This document shows positions 49,154 through 57,108 of a stretch of DNA of 64,000 bases, piece after piece (the first letter of the stretch is position 1; each line of letters starts with the position of its first letter). The DNA is from Gordonia amarae NBRC 15530 (GTDB lineage: Bacteria; Actinomycetota; Actinomycetes; Mycobacteriales; Mycobacteriaceae), in NCBI RefSeq assembly GCF_000241345.1, contig NZ_BAED01000004.1, forward strand, positions 1 through 64,000, written 5' to 3'. Made by a program: the position numbers and the translations under genes. The notes beneath the pieces are model-generated. The model did no database searches, was not told where the DNA came from, and saw only the letters and a program-made list of their open reading frames with translations.

Positions 49154-49995
49154 TGCCGGACGCTGCGCAGCCCGACGGATCCGGTGTTCCCTCCGCCACA
49201 ACGATCCTCACCGACGGTGAACTCGTCGTGGTCGGGCGTATCCGGTCGGCCAGCAACGCGGCCCTGGTATGTGATGCGGTCGCCGATGACGGCACCGAAC
49301 TGCGCTGTGTGTACAAGCCGGTGCGGGGTGAGGTGCCGCTGTGGGACTTCCCCGACGGCACCCTCGCGGGCCGGGAGGTGGCGTCGTATCTGATCTCCGA
49401 CGCGCTCGGCTGGTCGGTGATCCCGGAAACGGTGATGCGGGACGGTCCGGCCGGACCGGGCATGGTGCAGCGGTGGGTCGACACCGTCGACGACGCCGAC
49501 GGCGGGCAGGCCAGGCTCGATCTGGTGGACCTGTGCCCGCCCGAACTGCAGCCGGAGGATTTCAAGGCGGTGCTGGAGGCCTACACGCCCGCCGGTGATC
49601 CGGTCATCCTCGTGCACGCCGACGACCCCCGGCTGCAGCGGATGGCCGTGCTCGACGTGGTACTCAACAACGCCGACCGCAAAGGCGGGCATGTCCTCGA
49701 AGGCGTTGACGGCGGGGTGTACGGCATCGACCACGGCATCTGCCTGCATTCGGAGAACAAACTGCGCACCGTGCTGTGGGGCTGGGCGGGTGAACGGATA
49801 CCGGGGCATCTGCTCGCCGACCTCGCGTCCCTGGCAGATGCGCTCGGCGCCGGCGGCGCGGTCCGTGAGCGCCTGACCGGGCTGATCACCGACACCGAGA
49901 TCGCCGAGGTGGCCACGCGATGCGCCCGGCTGGTCGATGCCGGCGTGATGCCGCACCCGCCGGGGCGCCGCCCGATTCCGTGGCCACCGTTCTGA
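49153..49995 (+). CDS. SCO1664-family protein (PI3/4-kinase-like fold)
   Basis: 280 residues, counterpart of Rv2133c. SCO1664 hallmarks: LVVVGRIRSASNAALVCD, CVYKPVRGEVPLWDFPDGTLAGREVAS-type region, VLDVVLNNADRKGGH and GIDHGICLHSENKLRTVLWG. The NADRKGGH and DHG elements resemble kinase catalytic and metal sites (HipA/PI3K-like). Substrate unknown. ATG 49153 overlaps the DUF3090 stop by one base. Confidence 0.9.
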   Translation: MPDAAQPDGSGVPSATTILTDGELVVVGRIRSASNAALVCDAVADDGTELRCVYKPVRGEVPLWDFPDGTLAGREVASYLISDALGWSVIPETVMRDGPAGPGMVQRWVDTVDDADGGQARLDLVDLCPPELQPEDFKAVLEAYTPAGDPVILVHADDPRLQRMAVLDVVLNNADRKGGHVLEGVDGGVYGIDHGICLHSENKLRTVLWGWAGERIPGHLLADLASLADALGAGGAVRERLTGLITDTEIAEVATRCARLVDAGVMPHPPGRRPIPWPPF

Positions 49996-50045
49996 GCCGC
50001 CGTTAATCGGTGGGCAATATCCGCGAAAATCCCTACGCTCGACAG

Positions 50046-50654
50046 ATGGCCACCTCGGATCCGGTTTTCCCGGACTGCGTCCCGGTCCTGACCGACGGAC
50101 CGGTGACGCTGCGCGCCCACCGGGACAGCGACATCGACCGCATAGTGGAACTGTGCACCGATCCCGAGATGATCCGGTGGACAACGATTCCGGTCCCGTA
50201 CCGGCGAATGCACGCCGAGGATTTCGCGTTGCGGCAGATACCGGAGAGGTGGACCGGTGGCAGTGCGATGTACTGGGCGATCGAGGCCGGCGGATTGTTC
50301 GCGGGGACGGTCGACATCCGGGGCTCCGGACCCGAGTCCGACATCGGTTACGGACTGCACCCGGATATGCGCGGCCGGCAGATCATGACCCGCGCCGTTC
50401 GCCTGGCGGTCACGCACGCCTTCGCCGCCGGCAAGACCGGAATCGGCTGGGTCGCGTTCGACGGCAACCTTCCCAGCATGCGCGTCGCCCACCAGTGCGG
50501 TTTCCGGCTCGACGCCTGGGTGCCGGGCGGTGCCGAGGTACGCGGTGAGAAGGTCGACGCCTATCGGGCGTGGCTGCGGTCCGGGGACCCGTTGCATCCC
50601 CGGACCTCCTGGGAGTCCACCGTGGCCGACGCCGCCCGGATGCGCGGGCTGTAG
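50046..50654 (+). CDS. GNAT-family N-acetyltransferase (RimJ/RimL-like)
   Basis: 202 residues. It begins with DGPVTLRAHRDSDIDRIVEL, typical of the ribosomal-protein-acetyltransferase-like GNAT group, and has the acetyl-CoA loop HPDMRGRQIMTRAVRLAV followed by GWVAFDGNLPSMRVAHQCGF. Substrate unknown. It is the last protein gene before the structured non-coding stretch; a hairpin (CCGGG near 50657 with CCCGG at 50697-50701, inner GTCGG/CCGAC) may end its transcript. Confidence 0.88.
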   Translation: MATSDPVFPDCVPVLTDGPVTLRAHRDSDIDRIVELCTDPEMIRWTTIPVPYRRMHAEDFALRQIPERWTGGSAMYWAIEAGGLFAGTVDIRGSGPESDIGYGLHPDMRGRQIMTRAVRLAVTHAFAAGKTGIGWVAFDGNLPSMRVAHQCGFRLDAWVPGGAEVRGEKVDAYRAWLRSGDPLHPRTSWESTVADAARMRGL

Positions 50655-50710
50655 TACCGGGTGTCGGGGACGCTGATTGTGCCGACTGCTGGTGCTCCCG
50701 GAAATAACCG

Positions 50711-50739
50711 TTGCGGGTCCGGATCCAGAGGTCTATATT
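50711..50739 (+). promoter_or_regulatory. Sigma-70-type promoter in front of the structured RNA
   Basis: TTGCGG (50711-50716) and TATATT (50734-50739) are separated by 17 bp, one of the best promoter matches in the window. Transcription would begin near 50746, at the start of the structured stretch and with no coding gene downstream on that strand. Confidence 0.65.
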
Positions 50740-51240
50740 CATCTCTCGTGCCTGAGACAGGCTCCGGGCCAGACACCGGAGAGTCTCCCAAAGGTGCAGA
50801 TACACAAGTATATTGACAACTTCATGACATTCGGCATGGCGAATAATCCGGGGCGACCCGGTGAAAGGCGGGTGACAACCGTCGCCGGGAGAAATCCCGG
50901 TACCCCATGCACTACGAGCCGGAACCTTCACCCCAGGGTGGAGGCATGTCCGAAGCGCGTTGATGGCGTCGCCCCGCCAACGGGAGGCGCCGGGAGAGCC
51001 GATCGGTGACCCAGCACCCGCCAGGTGCTGTTCAACAGCAACGGAACATGCGGCAGGGTAAGGAGTTTCAGTCCGAGATCGTCAGTCGAGGGCGGACTCC
51101 ATGAACGCGGAGGCGGGGCGTGGCTGCTTCGGGGACGCGGGAGAGATCAAGTAGGCCGTGACAGCCGAAAGGTCGAGGGTGCGTGGTATTCCGTCTCCAA
51201 AAGGGGCGGAGCCACAAGGGAAAGCGCATCCTCAGTCAGA

Positions 51241-51313
51241 TTTCCACTAGCTCAATTGGCAGAGCAGTTGACTTCGGATCAACGGGTTGACGGTTCGAGT
51301 CCGTCGTGGGGTT
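51241..51313 (+). tRNA. tRNA-like fold, anticodon TCG (Arg), inside the structured RNA
   Basis: Canonical arms: D arm GCTC-AATTGGCA-GAGC, anticodon arm GTTGA-CTTCGGA-TCAAC (anticodon TCG, reads CGA), variable GGGTT, T arm GACGG-TTCGAGT-CCGTC. The acceptor stem is weak: TTTCCAC against GTGGGGT gives four Watson-Crick pairs, two G-T pairs and one T-T mismatch, and no CCA follows. It may be a degenerate tRNA-Arg or a tRNA mimic that is part of the larger RNA. TCG tRNA-Arg is not expected in a bacterium that reads CGA with ACG/ICG. Confidence 0.7.
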
Positions 51314-51666
51314 CACACCCAAGCGAAAGCCTTTCCCCGGCAACAGTGCGACAGTGTCCTAATCCCTGACCCGGCAACGGGAATCAGGGCGCCCGAGGGT
51401 CCGCAAGACCCGGAGGTGTTCATGCGCGAGTAACGGTAGCGGAGAGACCGGCCGGTCTTTCTTCGACGCCAAAGCGGTGGAGAAGCTGTTGTCGTGACGC
51501 GTGGTGCCACGTACGGCACTGGACATGGTGACTACCGTCGAGAGGCGGTGGATACGCGGAAAACCCCCTGGCAGGGGGAATACAGCCCGCCAAAGGTCAC
51601 CGGGAGCGGCGAGGTAATCTCACTCGCCGCACCTGATACTTCTGTGCCGATGCGGCGCAACTGATT

Positions 51667-51710
51667 TCGTCCCGCGAACCGGATGTGGCCACATCTGGTA
51701 CGCGGGACGA
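51667..51710. terminator. Long hairpin closing the structured RNA
   Basis: TCGTCCCGCG (51667-51676) pairs with CGCGGGACGA (51701-51710). The interior holds the palindrome GATGTGGCCACATC. It lies between the RNA (plus) and the end of the VOC gene (minus, stop at 51732) and can stop transcription from both sides. Confidence 0.65.
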
Positions 51711-51731
51711 GTCTGTCATCGATGCGGGGTG

Positions 51732-52133
51732 CTACTCACCTCGATACGTTCCGAAACTCCAAAGATTGCCCTCTGGGTCGCGGACACCGAAGCCACGGGA
51801 ACCGTAGTCCTCATCGGTCAGTTCCTGGATCACTTCGGCACCTGCGGCCTTCGCACGGGCGAACAGGGCGTCCGGGTCGTCACAGACCACGTACACCGAA
51901 CCCTGCCCCGGTGGGCGGTTGCAGAACGGGCCATCGTCCTTGCCCGCGGTGCCGAACATGACACCGCCACCGAGCGGCCAGGTCAGTTGAGCGTGTTCGA
52001 CGATGCTCGGGTCGTCCTCTCGCGTGTACCACGCTTGCTTCTCGAAGCCGAACGCGGTGATGAGGAAGTCGGCGGCGGCGGGTGCGTCGCGATAGGTGAG
52101 ACAGGGCCAGATGGTGGGTGTTGATGTACTCAT
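51732..52133 (-). CDS. VOC-superfamily (glyoxalase/PhnB-like) protein
   Basis: 133 residues from ATG 52133. The two beta-alpha-beta-beta-beta halves of the VOC fold are visible: CLTYRDAPAAADFLITAFGF, then SVYVVCDDPDALFARAKAAGAEV and YGSRGFGVRDPEGNLWSFGTY. It resembles DNA-binding/bleomycin-resistance-type PhnB proteins; substrate unknown. AraC regulator gene lies just upstream on the same strand with an 11-bp gap, so the pair is probably cotranscribed. Confidence 0.9.
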   Translation of the reverse strand: MSTSTPTIWPCLTYRDAPAAADFLITAFGFEKQAWYTREDDPSIVEHAQLTWPLGGGVMFGTAGKDDGPFCNRPPGQGSVYVVCDDPDALFARAKAAGAEVIQELTDEDYGSRGFGVRDPEGNLWSFGTYRGE

Positions 52134-52144
52134 AGACCTCATCC

Positions 52145-53011
52145 TCACCCCGGGGACATCTCCTCGTATTGGAAAGATGGAAGCTCCTCGCTGCGCAGCC
52201 ACTGCGCGGGCGTGCAGCCGGCCAGTTCGGTGAACTCATTGGTCAGGTGCGCCTGATCGTAGAACCCGCACACCGCCGCCACCTGCGCGATCGACACATG
52301 CGTCGGTACCGACTGCAGCATGTGCCGGGCCCGTTCGAACCGGACGATGCGCCCGGCGAGCTTGGGTCCGAGGCCGAATTCATCGGTGAAGCGCCGCGTC
52401 AGATGCTGGCGGCTCCACCCCGTCGACGCCGAGATCTCGCCGACGGTCGTGGTACCACCGGAACCGACGAGCAACTCCCAGGCGTGAGCCAACTCGTCGG
52501 CCACCTCCGGCACTTCTGGCCGCAGCAGTCGGGTGAGTACCTCGTCGCACACCTCGAACCGGGCCGCCCAGGTCGGCGTGACCTGCAGCCTTTCCCACAG
52601 CTCGCTGCCGATCCGGCCGACCAGGTCGTCGAGCTCGACAGTTGTATTCCACAACTCGCGCGCGGGACGGGCGAAGAGGGTGCGGAAGCCGACCGGTGTC
52701 AGCTCGATGCCGACGCCCTCCTGGTTACCGTCGTGCGCAATCAGCGCGGGTGTCGCCTGCAGACCGCTGAGGACACACCGGTACGAGTCGGGGGATTGGC
52801 GCGGATCGGTCTGCGCGGCCACGTCGATCGGATTGCCGATGCTGACGATGAACGTGACGTTGCGCGACGGCAGCCCACGATGCATGCCCGGGTCGTACCC
52901 GTGCAGGCGGTACCCGTGGTACTGCTCGATGAGACCGGCGAGGACCGGTGCCGGCCGTCTCGCCGCCGACGTCGGCTCCATGCCGTCCACGCTACTCGGC
53001 GCAAACCCCAC
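52145..53011 (-). CDS. AraC-family transcriptional regulator
   Basis: 288 residues. The C-terminal AraC DNA-binding domain has two helix-turn-helix units: VGEISASTGWSRQHLTRRFTD and IAQVAAVCGFYDQAHLTNEF, with the usual LxFGLGPKLAGRIVRFERAR-like linker. The N-terminal ligand domain is of the DUF6597 type (QYHGYRLHGYDPGMHRGLPS). GTG 53011 (GGAG upstream) or ATG 52981 are possible starts. It likely controls the downstream VOC gene. Confidence 0.92.
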   Translation of the reverse strand: MGFAPSSVDGMEPTSAARRPAPVLAGLIEQYHGYRLHGYDPGMHRGLPSRNVTFIVSIGNPIDVAAQTDPRQSPDSYRCVLSGLQATPALIAHDGNQEGVGIELTPVGFRTLFARPARELWNTTVELDDLVGRIGSELWERLQVTPTWAARFEVCDEVLTRLLRPEVPEVADELAHAWELLVGSGGTTTVGEISASTGWSRQHLTRRFTDEFGLGPKLAGRIVRFERARHMLQSVPTHVSIAQVAAVCGFYDQAHLTNEFTELAGCTPAQWLRSEELPSFQYEEMSPG

Positions 53012-53082
53012 CGGAGAGGCTCCGCATCACAATAGTTGCGATGGCGGGGCATGTCCGTGGGATTTCGGGCGGGCGCCACGAC

Positions 53083-53670
53083 TCAATTGTCGGGGGTGGC
53101 GGTGATGACGGCGAACCTGTCGTCGAGCCACACATTCCACTCCGCACCGCCGGGGGCCCGGACTTCGACCTCGTAGGCGGCCACCCGGCCGGCAACCTGA
53201 TCGTCGCCGGCATCCACGTCGACGACGGTGCCGGGCACCCTGGTCAGTGCGGCATCGGAGGCGCGGCGCTGCTGGTCGGCGGTCAGCACTCGATCGTCGT
53301 CGGCCGCGGTGGGCGTGGGGATCGCAGCCGGACCCGTTGTGACGGTTGTGGTCTGTGTGGGCCGGTCGTCATCGACGGAGATGATGGCGAACTTGTCATC
53401 GAGACGCACGTCAACCTCGGTGCCGTCGGGGCGGGTCACCTCGACCTCGTACGATCCCGGATCGTCCTTGTCGCTGCGTTCGCTGTCGGTGACCCTGCCG
53501 TCGCCGACATACTTCAGCGCCGCAGCCGATGCCTGATCAAGGGTGCTGCCGGTCAGTTCGTCACGGTCGTCGGCGACGGCGTAGGCGATGCCGCCGACTC
53601 CCGCGGCCACCACCACGGCACCGGCTGCGATCAGGACCTTCTTGCTTGTCAGGGTGTCTGCGATGCTCAT
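53083..53670 (-). CDS. Membrane-anchored protein with two PepSY-type domains
   Basis: 195 residues from ATG 53670. An N-terminal anchor (VLIAAGAVVVAAGVGGIAYAV) is followed by two PepSY-like units: ASAAALKYVGDGRVTDSERS with YEVEVTRPDGTEVDVRLDDKF, and ASDAALTRVPGTVVDVDAGD with YEVEVRAPGGAEWNVWLDDRF. Such proteins commonly accompany two-component systems as extracytoplasmic modulators. It lies 40 bp downstream of the sensor kinase on the same strand. Confidence 0.88.
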   Translation of the reverse strand: MSIADTLTSKKVLIAAGAVVVAAGVGGIAYAVADDRDELTGSTLDQASAAALKYVGDGRVTDSERSDKDDPGSYEVEVTRPDGTEVDVRLDDKFAIISVDDDRPTQTTTVTTGPAAIPTPTAADDDRVLTADQQRRASDAALTRVPGTVVDVDAGDDQVAGRVAAYEVEVRAPGGAEWNVWLDDRFAVITATPDN

Positions 53671-53710
53671 GGCGACCACTGTGCCCAACAGTGGCTGAAT
53701 CCACGCTGAA

Positions 53711-55081
53711 TCAGGGTCGGCCCCCCGATGGGAGCTCGATCACAAAGCTCGCGCCGCCGTCGTCGCCGTCCTCCACACGTACTGTGCCGCCGTGCGCCAC
53801 GATGATCTCCCGGACGATGGCCAGACCGAGTCCGCTGCCGCCGTCGTCACGGGCCCGGGCCTCGTCGAGCCGGACGAACCGCTCGAAGATCCGTTCCCGG
53901 TCGGGTGCGGGCACCCCGGCACCGTCATCGGAGACCGTCACCCGCGCGAAGCCGCCGGACTCGGTGGCCCCGAACGACACGCGCGTGCGGGCGTGGCGTG
54001 CGGCGTTGTCGGTGAGATTGCGGAACACGTGATCGAGGGCGGTCCGATCACCCTGTATCCGGGTGGCCTCGACGCGACTGCTGTCGACGGTCAGGTCGGG
54101 TCGTTCGCGGGTGAGGCGGGCGGCATCGGCCAGGAGCAGGTCGTCGAGGTCGACGTCGTCTCCGGTGGCGGTGGCGCGGCCTTCGTCGGCCCGGGTTAGC
54201 AGCAGCAACTGGTCGACGAGCCGCTGCAGCCGCAACGACTCGGAGACCACGGTGTCGGCGAGCTCGTCGCGGTCGATGGCGTCGGGGTAGGCCTGGGCGA
54301 CCTCGCCGGTCTGGCGCAGCGTGGTGATCGGGGACCGCAACTCGTGCGAGGCGTCGGAGACGAAGCGTCGTTGCCGGTCACGGGAGGTTTCCAGCCGGTC
54401 GAGCATCTTGTTCATGGTCACCGCCAGCCAGTGGATCTCATCCCGCGAACCGGGCGGATCGACCCTGCGGTCCAGGCTGTTGCCGGACACCGACGCCACC
54501 TCGCGCCGCATCCGTTCCACCGGGGCCAGCGACCGGCCGATCACCAGCCAGATCACCCCACCCACCAGCAGCAACACCACCGGCCCGCCGGTCGCGAGGA
54601 GCGGGATCAACGTGGCCACCGAGTCGTCGGCATCCTCCAGAGACACCGCCGTCACCACCGTGTAGTCGGTGTCCTGCCACTCGGTGTCGATGACGGCGAT
54701 GGTGTAGCGATGGTCGGCACCGGGCAGGTCGACGATGCCGCGACGGGCGGGCAGGCGAACTCCCGGTTGGGAGGACACGACGATGCGGTCACCGGCATGA
54801 ACCTGCGACACCACATCTTCCGGTTCGGCGTCGGTCTCGTCGTCCTCGTCGTCGTCCGCCTCACCGCGGAGGGTGGCCGGGGGGCCGGCGGCGGTGACCT
54901 GGCCGGCGATCTGCGCCGCACGGGCGGCGGCGGTATCGGCAGCACCATCGCGGAGCGCATCACGTTGCAGAAGCACCAGTGCGATGGCCGCGACCACCAG
55001 CACCACCGCCACAACGGCGAGCGCGCCCAACGTCGCCCGGACCCTGATCGACGCCGTGACCCGGTGCAGCGCGCTAGCCAC
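53711..55081 (-). CDS. Sensor histidine kinase
   Basis: 456 residues from GTG 55081, which overlaps the response-regulator stop by 8 bp. Two transmembrane helices (LGALAVVAVVLVVAAIALVLL and LLATGGPVVLLLVGGVIWLVI) enclose an extracytoplasmic sensor with an acidic cluster (DDDEDDETDAEPEDV). HAMP follows, then the H box SDASHELRSPITTL, N box DNAARHA and G box GSGLGLAIVREI. OmpR-linked class. The acidic loop may sense cations or cationic peptides; that is inference. Confidence 0.95.
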   Translation of the reverse strand: MASALHRVTASIRVRATLGALAVVAVVLVVAAIALVLLQRDALRDGAADTAAARAAQIAGQVTAAGPPATLRGEADDDEDDETDAEPEDVVSQVHAGDRIVVSSQPGVRLPARRGIVDLPGADHRYTIAVIDTEWQDTDYTVVTAVSLEDADDSVATLIPLLATGGPVVLLLVGGVIWLVIGRSLAPVERMRREVASVSGNSLDRRVDPPGSRDEIHWLAVTMNKMLDRLETSRDRQRRFVSDASHELRSPITTLRQTGEVAQAYPDAIDRDELADTVVSESLRLQRLVDQLLLLTRADEGRATATGDDVDLDDLLLADAARLTRERPDLTVDSSRVEATRIQGDRTALDHVFRNLTDNAARHARTRVSFGATESGGFARVTVSDDGAGVPAPDRERIFERFVRLDEARARDDGGSGLGLAIVREIIVAHGGTVRVEDGDDGGASFVIELPSGGRP

Positions 55082-55760
55082 CGTCGGCCGCCAACCGGTA
55101 ACCGGCACCGCGCACCGTCTGGATCGCCGAGCGGCCGAAGGGCCTGTCGACCTTGTTCCGCAAATGCCGGATGTACACCTCGACGATGTTCGGGTCACCG
55201 TCGAAAGTCATGTCCCACAACGATTCCAGGATCGTCCTCTTGGACACCACGTCACCCGGGGTGCGCATCAGCAACGCCAGCATCGCCGTCTCCCGTGCGG
55301 TCAGCTCGATCTCGGTGTCACCGCGCCAGGTACGCCCCGACGCCGGGTCGTGCCGCAGATCGCCCGCCTCGAGAGTGACCGGACGCGGGGGAGCGCCGCG
55401 CCGGGCCAGCGCCCGGATCCGGGCGAGAAGAACCGGAAACGAGAACGGTTTGGTCAGGTAGTCGTCGGCGCCGGTGTCCAGGCCCTCGATCTGATCCCAC
55501 TCGCCGTCCTTGGCGGTCAGCATCAGCACCGGCGTCCAGTTCTGGGCCGCCCGCAAGTCTCGCGTCACCTGGTACCCGTTGAGCCCGGGCAGCATCAAAT
55601 CGAGCACGATCGCGTCGTAGCTGTTCTCCTGCGCCAGCCACAGCCCGTCGGTACCGGTGTGTGCGACGTCGACCGCGAAACCCTCCGCGACCAGCCCGGC
55701 CCGGATGGACCGCGCCAGCCGAACCTCGTCGTCGACCACCAGAACCCGCATGCCAGCCAT
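55074..55760 (-). CDS. OmpR/PhoB-family response regulator
   Basis: 228 residues. Receiver domain with acidic pocket in VLVVDDEVRLA, phospho-acceptor Asp in AIVLDLMLPGLNG, and Lys in YLTKPFSFPVLL. The C-terminal winged helix carries ELTARETAMLALLMRTPGDVVS and VEVYIRHLRNKVDRPFG, then TVRGAGYRL. Starts ATG 55760 and 55751 are both plausible. It is the first gene of the operon with the sensor kinase and the PepSY protein. Confidence 0.95.
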   Translation of the reverse strand: MAGMRVLVVDDEVRLARSIRAGLVAEGFAVDVAHTGTDGLWLAQENSYDAIVLDLMLPGLNGYQVTRDLRAAQNWTPVLMLTAKDGEWDQIEGLDTGADDYLTKPFSFPVLLARIRALARRGAPPRPVTLEAGDLRHDPASGRTWRGDTEIELTARETAMLALLMRTPGDVVSKRTILESLWDMTFDGDPNIVEVYIRHLRNKVDRPFGRSAIQTVRGAGYRLAADGG

Positions 55761-55868
55761 TATGTCCGGTTTATGGCGTGCGTTTATCCACAGGCGCGCG
55801 GTGATGCCCTGGTCAGAATGCCGATCCGACGGTTGAATCGGTGGCCATGACCTGGAGGGAGACATACG

Positions 55869-56429
55869 ATGACAGCTATGCCGACCGAAGTCCTGGGACT
55901 TCCGCGCGGACGCGCGTTGACACGCTCCGACCTCGCGGCGATGCCCGATGATGGTCACCGCTACGAGCTCATCGACGGGGTACTCATCGTGAGTCCCGCG
56001 CCGAAGATCCGGCACCAAATCGTGGCGGGGGAGCTCACCGCCCGGATGCGCGCCGTATGTCCACCGAACGCGCGGGTCCTGTTCGCGCCGGTCGATGTCG
56101 TTCTCGCCGAGGACACCGTGATCCAACCCGACATTCTGCTCGCGCCGCGGGGGGATTTCACGGAGACCGACCTGCCCGGACCGCCGCTCTTGGCCATCGA
56201 GGTGCTGTCCCCATCCACCAAGGGAATCGACCTGCTGCTCAAGAAGGACCGGCTCCAACGGGCCGGCTTCCGGTACTACTGGGTTATCGACCCCGACCAG
56301 CCATCGATTGCCGCTTTCGCATTGCGCAACGGCGTGTTCGAGCTGTGCGGGCAGGCATCGGGAAGCGAAACATTCACCGCGACAGAACCTATCGCGATCA
56401 GCTTCGCTCCCGACGACCTAGTGGACTAG
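55869..56429 (+). CDS. Uma2-family (DUF820) putative endonuclease
   Basis: 186 residues. The Uma2 fold related to PD-(D/E)XK nucleases is visible: YELIDGVLIVSPAPKIRHQ, then VFAP-like LFAPVDVVLAEDTVIQPDIL with the catalytic Asp, and LLAIEVLSPSTKGIDLLLK with Glu and Lys. Function in cells is unknown; copies are scattered and often mobile. The start ATG 55869 follows GGAGGGAGA. It lies alone between genes on the other strand. Confidence 0.88.
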   Translation: MTAMPTEVLGLPRGRALTRSDLAAMPDDGHRYELIDGVLIVSPAPKIRHQIVAGELTARMRAVCPPNARVLFAPVDVVLAEDTVIQPDILLAPRGDFTETDLPGPPLLAIEVLSPSTKGIDLLLKKDRLQRAGFRYYWVIDPDQPSIAAFALRNGVFELCGQASGSETFTATEPIAISFAPDDLVD

Positions 56430-56475
56430 GGGCCACCGGACGCCCGCAGCACGGCGCCCCTGAAGACCGGTTGCG

Positions 56476-57030
56476 TCAGCGCACCGGCAGCGACTCGTCC
56501 CTCTTGAGCACGAAGAAATACGGCCGCCGAACACCTTTCAGATCCATCGCGCCCAACACGGAATCGTCGGACAGGCGATGGAAGACATCGTTGATGGGCA
56601 GCTGGTCGTACACCATCGTGGCCGAGTCGACACCCCGGTAGCGGGTGGTGCGCAGCCGCGCCTTGGAGCCGCGTGCCCGGGTGGCGAAGTTGGTCACACC
56701 GATCGGGCCGGCGAACGACATATTCCGCAGTTGCGGGGCGGCCCGCAGGGCGCCGAGAGCGCTGAACGCCATCACCGGATTCATCGGCCACAAGCTCTTG
56801 CCGTCACGGCTGGGGAACAGCAGCGGGTGCACGTTCTCGGCGTCGATGAACTGTTTGCCCCACCAGCCGCTGGCGGCCAGCGCCCCGTCGATCGGATGTC
56901 CGGTGGGCATCTCGGCGCCGCGCCAGGTGCCGATCATGAACTCGGGATCGACCGCGGGGAGCGAGTCGAACAGTTCGGACGCCGCATCGGTGGTCGTGGG
57001 AGCGTCGGCGATCACATCAGAAAGCTGCAT
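56476..57030 (-). CDS. DUF4334 protein with GXWXG domain
   Basis: 184 residues from ATG 57030. The N-terminal GXWXG motif is MIGTWRGAEMPTGHPID; the DUF4334 part includes GWWGKQFIDAENVHPLLF and YRGVDSATMVYDQLPINDVF. Small lipocalin-like beta barrel of unknown role, common in actinobacteria. Nothing nearby hints at function; gadB follows upstream on the same strand but with a separate start region. Confidence 0.85.
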   Translation of the reverse strand: MQLSDVIADAPTTTDAASELFDSLPAVDPEFMIGTWRGAEMPTGHPIDGALAASGWWGKQFIDAENVHPLLFPSRDGKSLWPMNPVMAFSALGALRAAPQLRNMSFAGPIGVTNFATRARGSKARLRTTRYRGVDSATMVYDQLPINDVFHRLSDDSVLGAMDLKGVRRPYFFVLKRDESLPVR

Positions 57031-57108
57031 GGCGCCGATCCTAGAGGCGATGCTATATCTTTCGGAAATTACTGTGACCACCAACACTTCAAGACCTGTA
57101 TGAACCGC

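Larger units (their letters stand above)
50746..51710 (+). ncRNA. Candidate giant structured non-coding RNA, about 965 nt
   Basis: No plausible protein lies in 50655-51731. Instead many hairpins follow one another. Examples are GAGAC/GTCTC enclosing CTCCGG/CCGGAG (50754-50787), GGCGAC/GTCGCC (50852-50886), CCGGGA-GAAA-TCCCGG (50885-50900) and CCTTCACC/GGTGGAGG (50925-50944, enclosed by CATGC/GCATG). Further on are CAGCACC/GGTGCTG (51012-51030), CCCTGA/TCAGGG enclosing CCCG-GCAA-CGGG (51364-51389), CCCCC/GGGGG (51565-51579), GCGGCGAG/CTCGCCGC (51606-51630) and a final TCGTCCCGCG/CGCGGGACGA hairpin (51667-51710). A tRNA-like fold sits in the middle. The architecture recalls GOLLD or ROOL RNAs, but the class is unproven. 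Confidence 0.7.

Noticed and set aside
50677..51009. Possible 110-codon plus-strand gene in the RNA region
   Set aside because: No family character, poor third-position GC pattern, and the sequence is better explained by nested hairpins.
51025..51369. Possible 114-codon plus-strand gene overlapping the tRNA-like fold
   Set aside because: It would read through the tRNA-like fold; the arms of that fold and GNRA hairpins explain the conserved look better.
50746..51710. Group II intron, RNase P RNA or tmRNA
   Set aside because: I could not find a group II domain V, the GAGGAAAGTCC core of RNase P, or a tmRNA tag frame and acceptor end. A model search is still needed to exclude remote versions.
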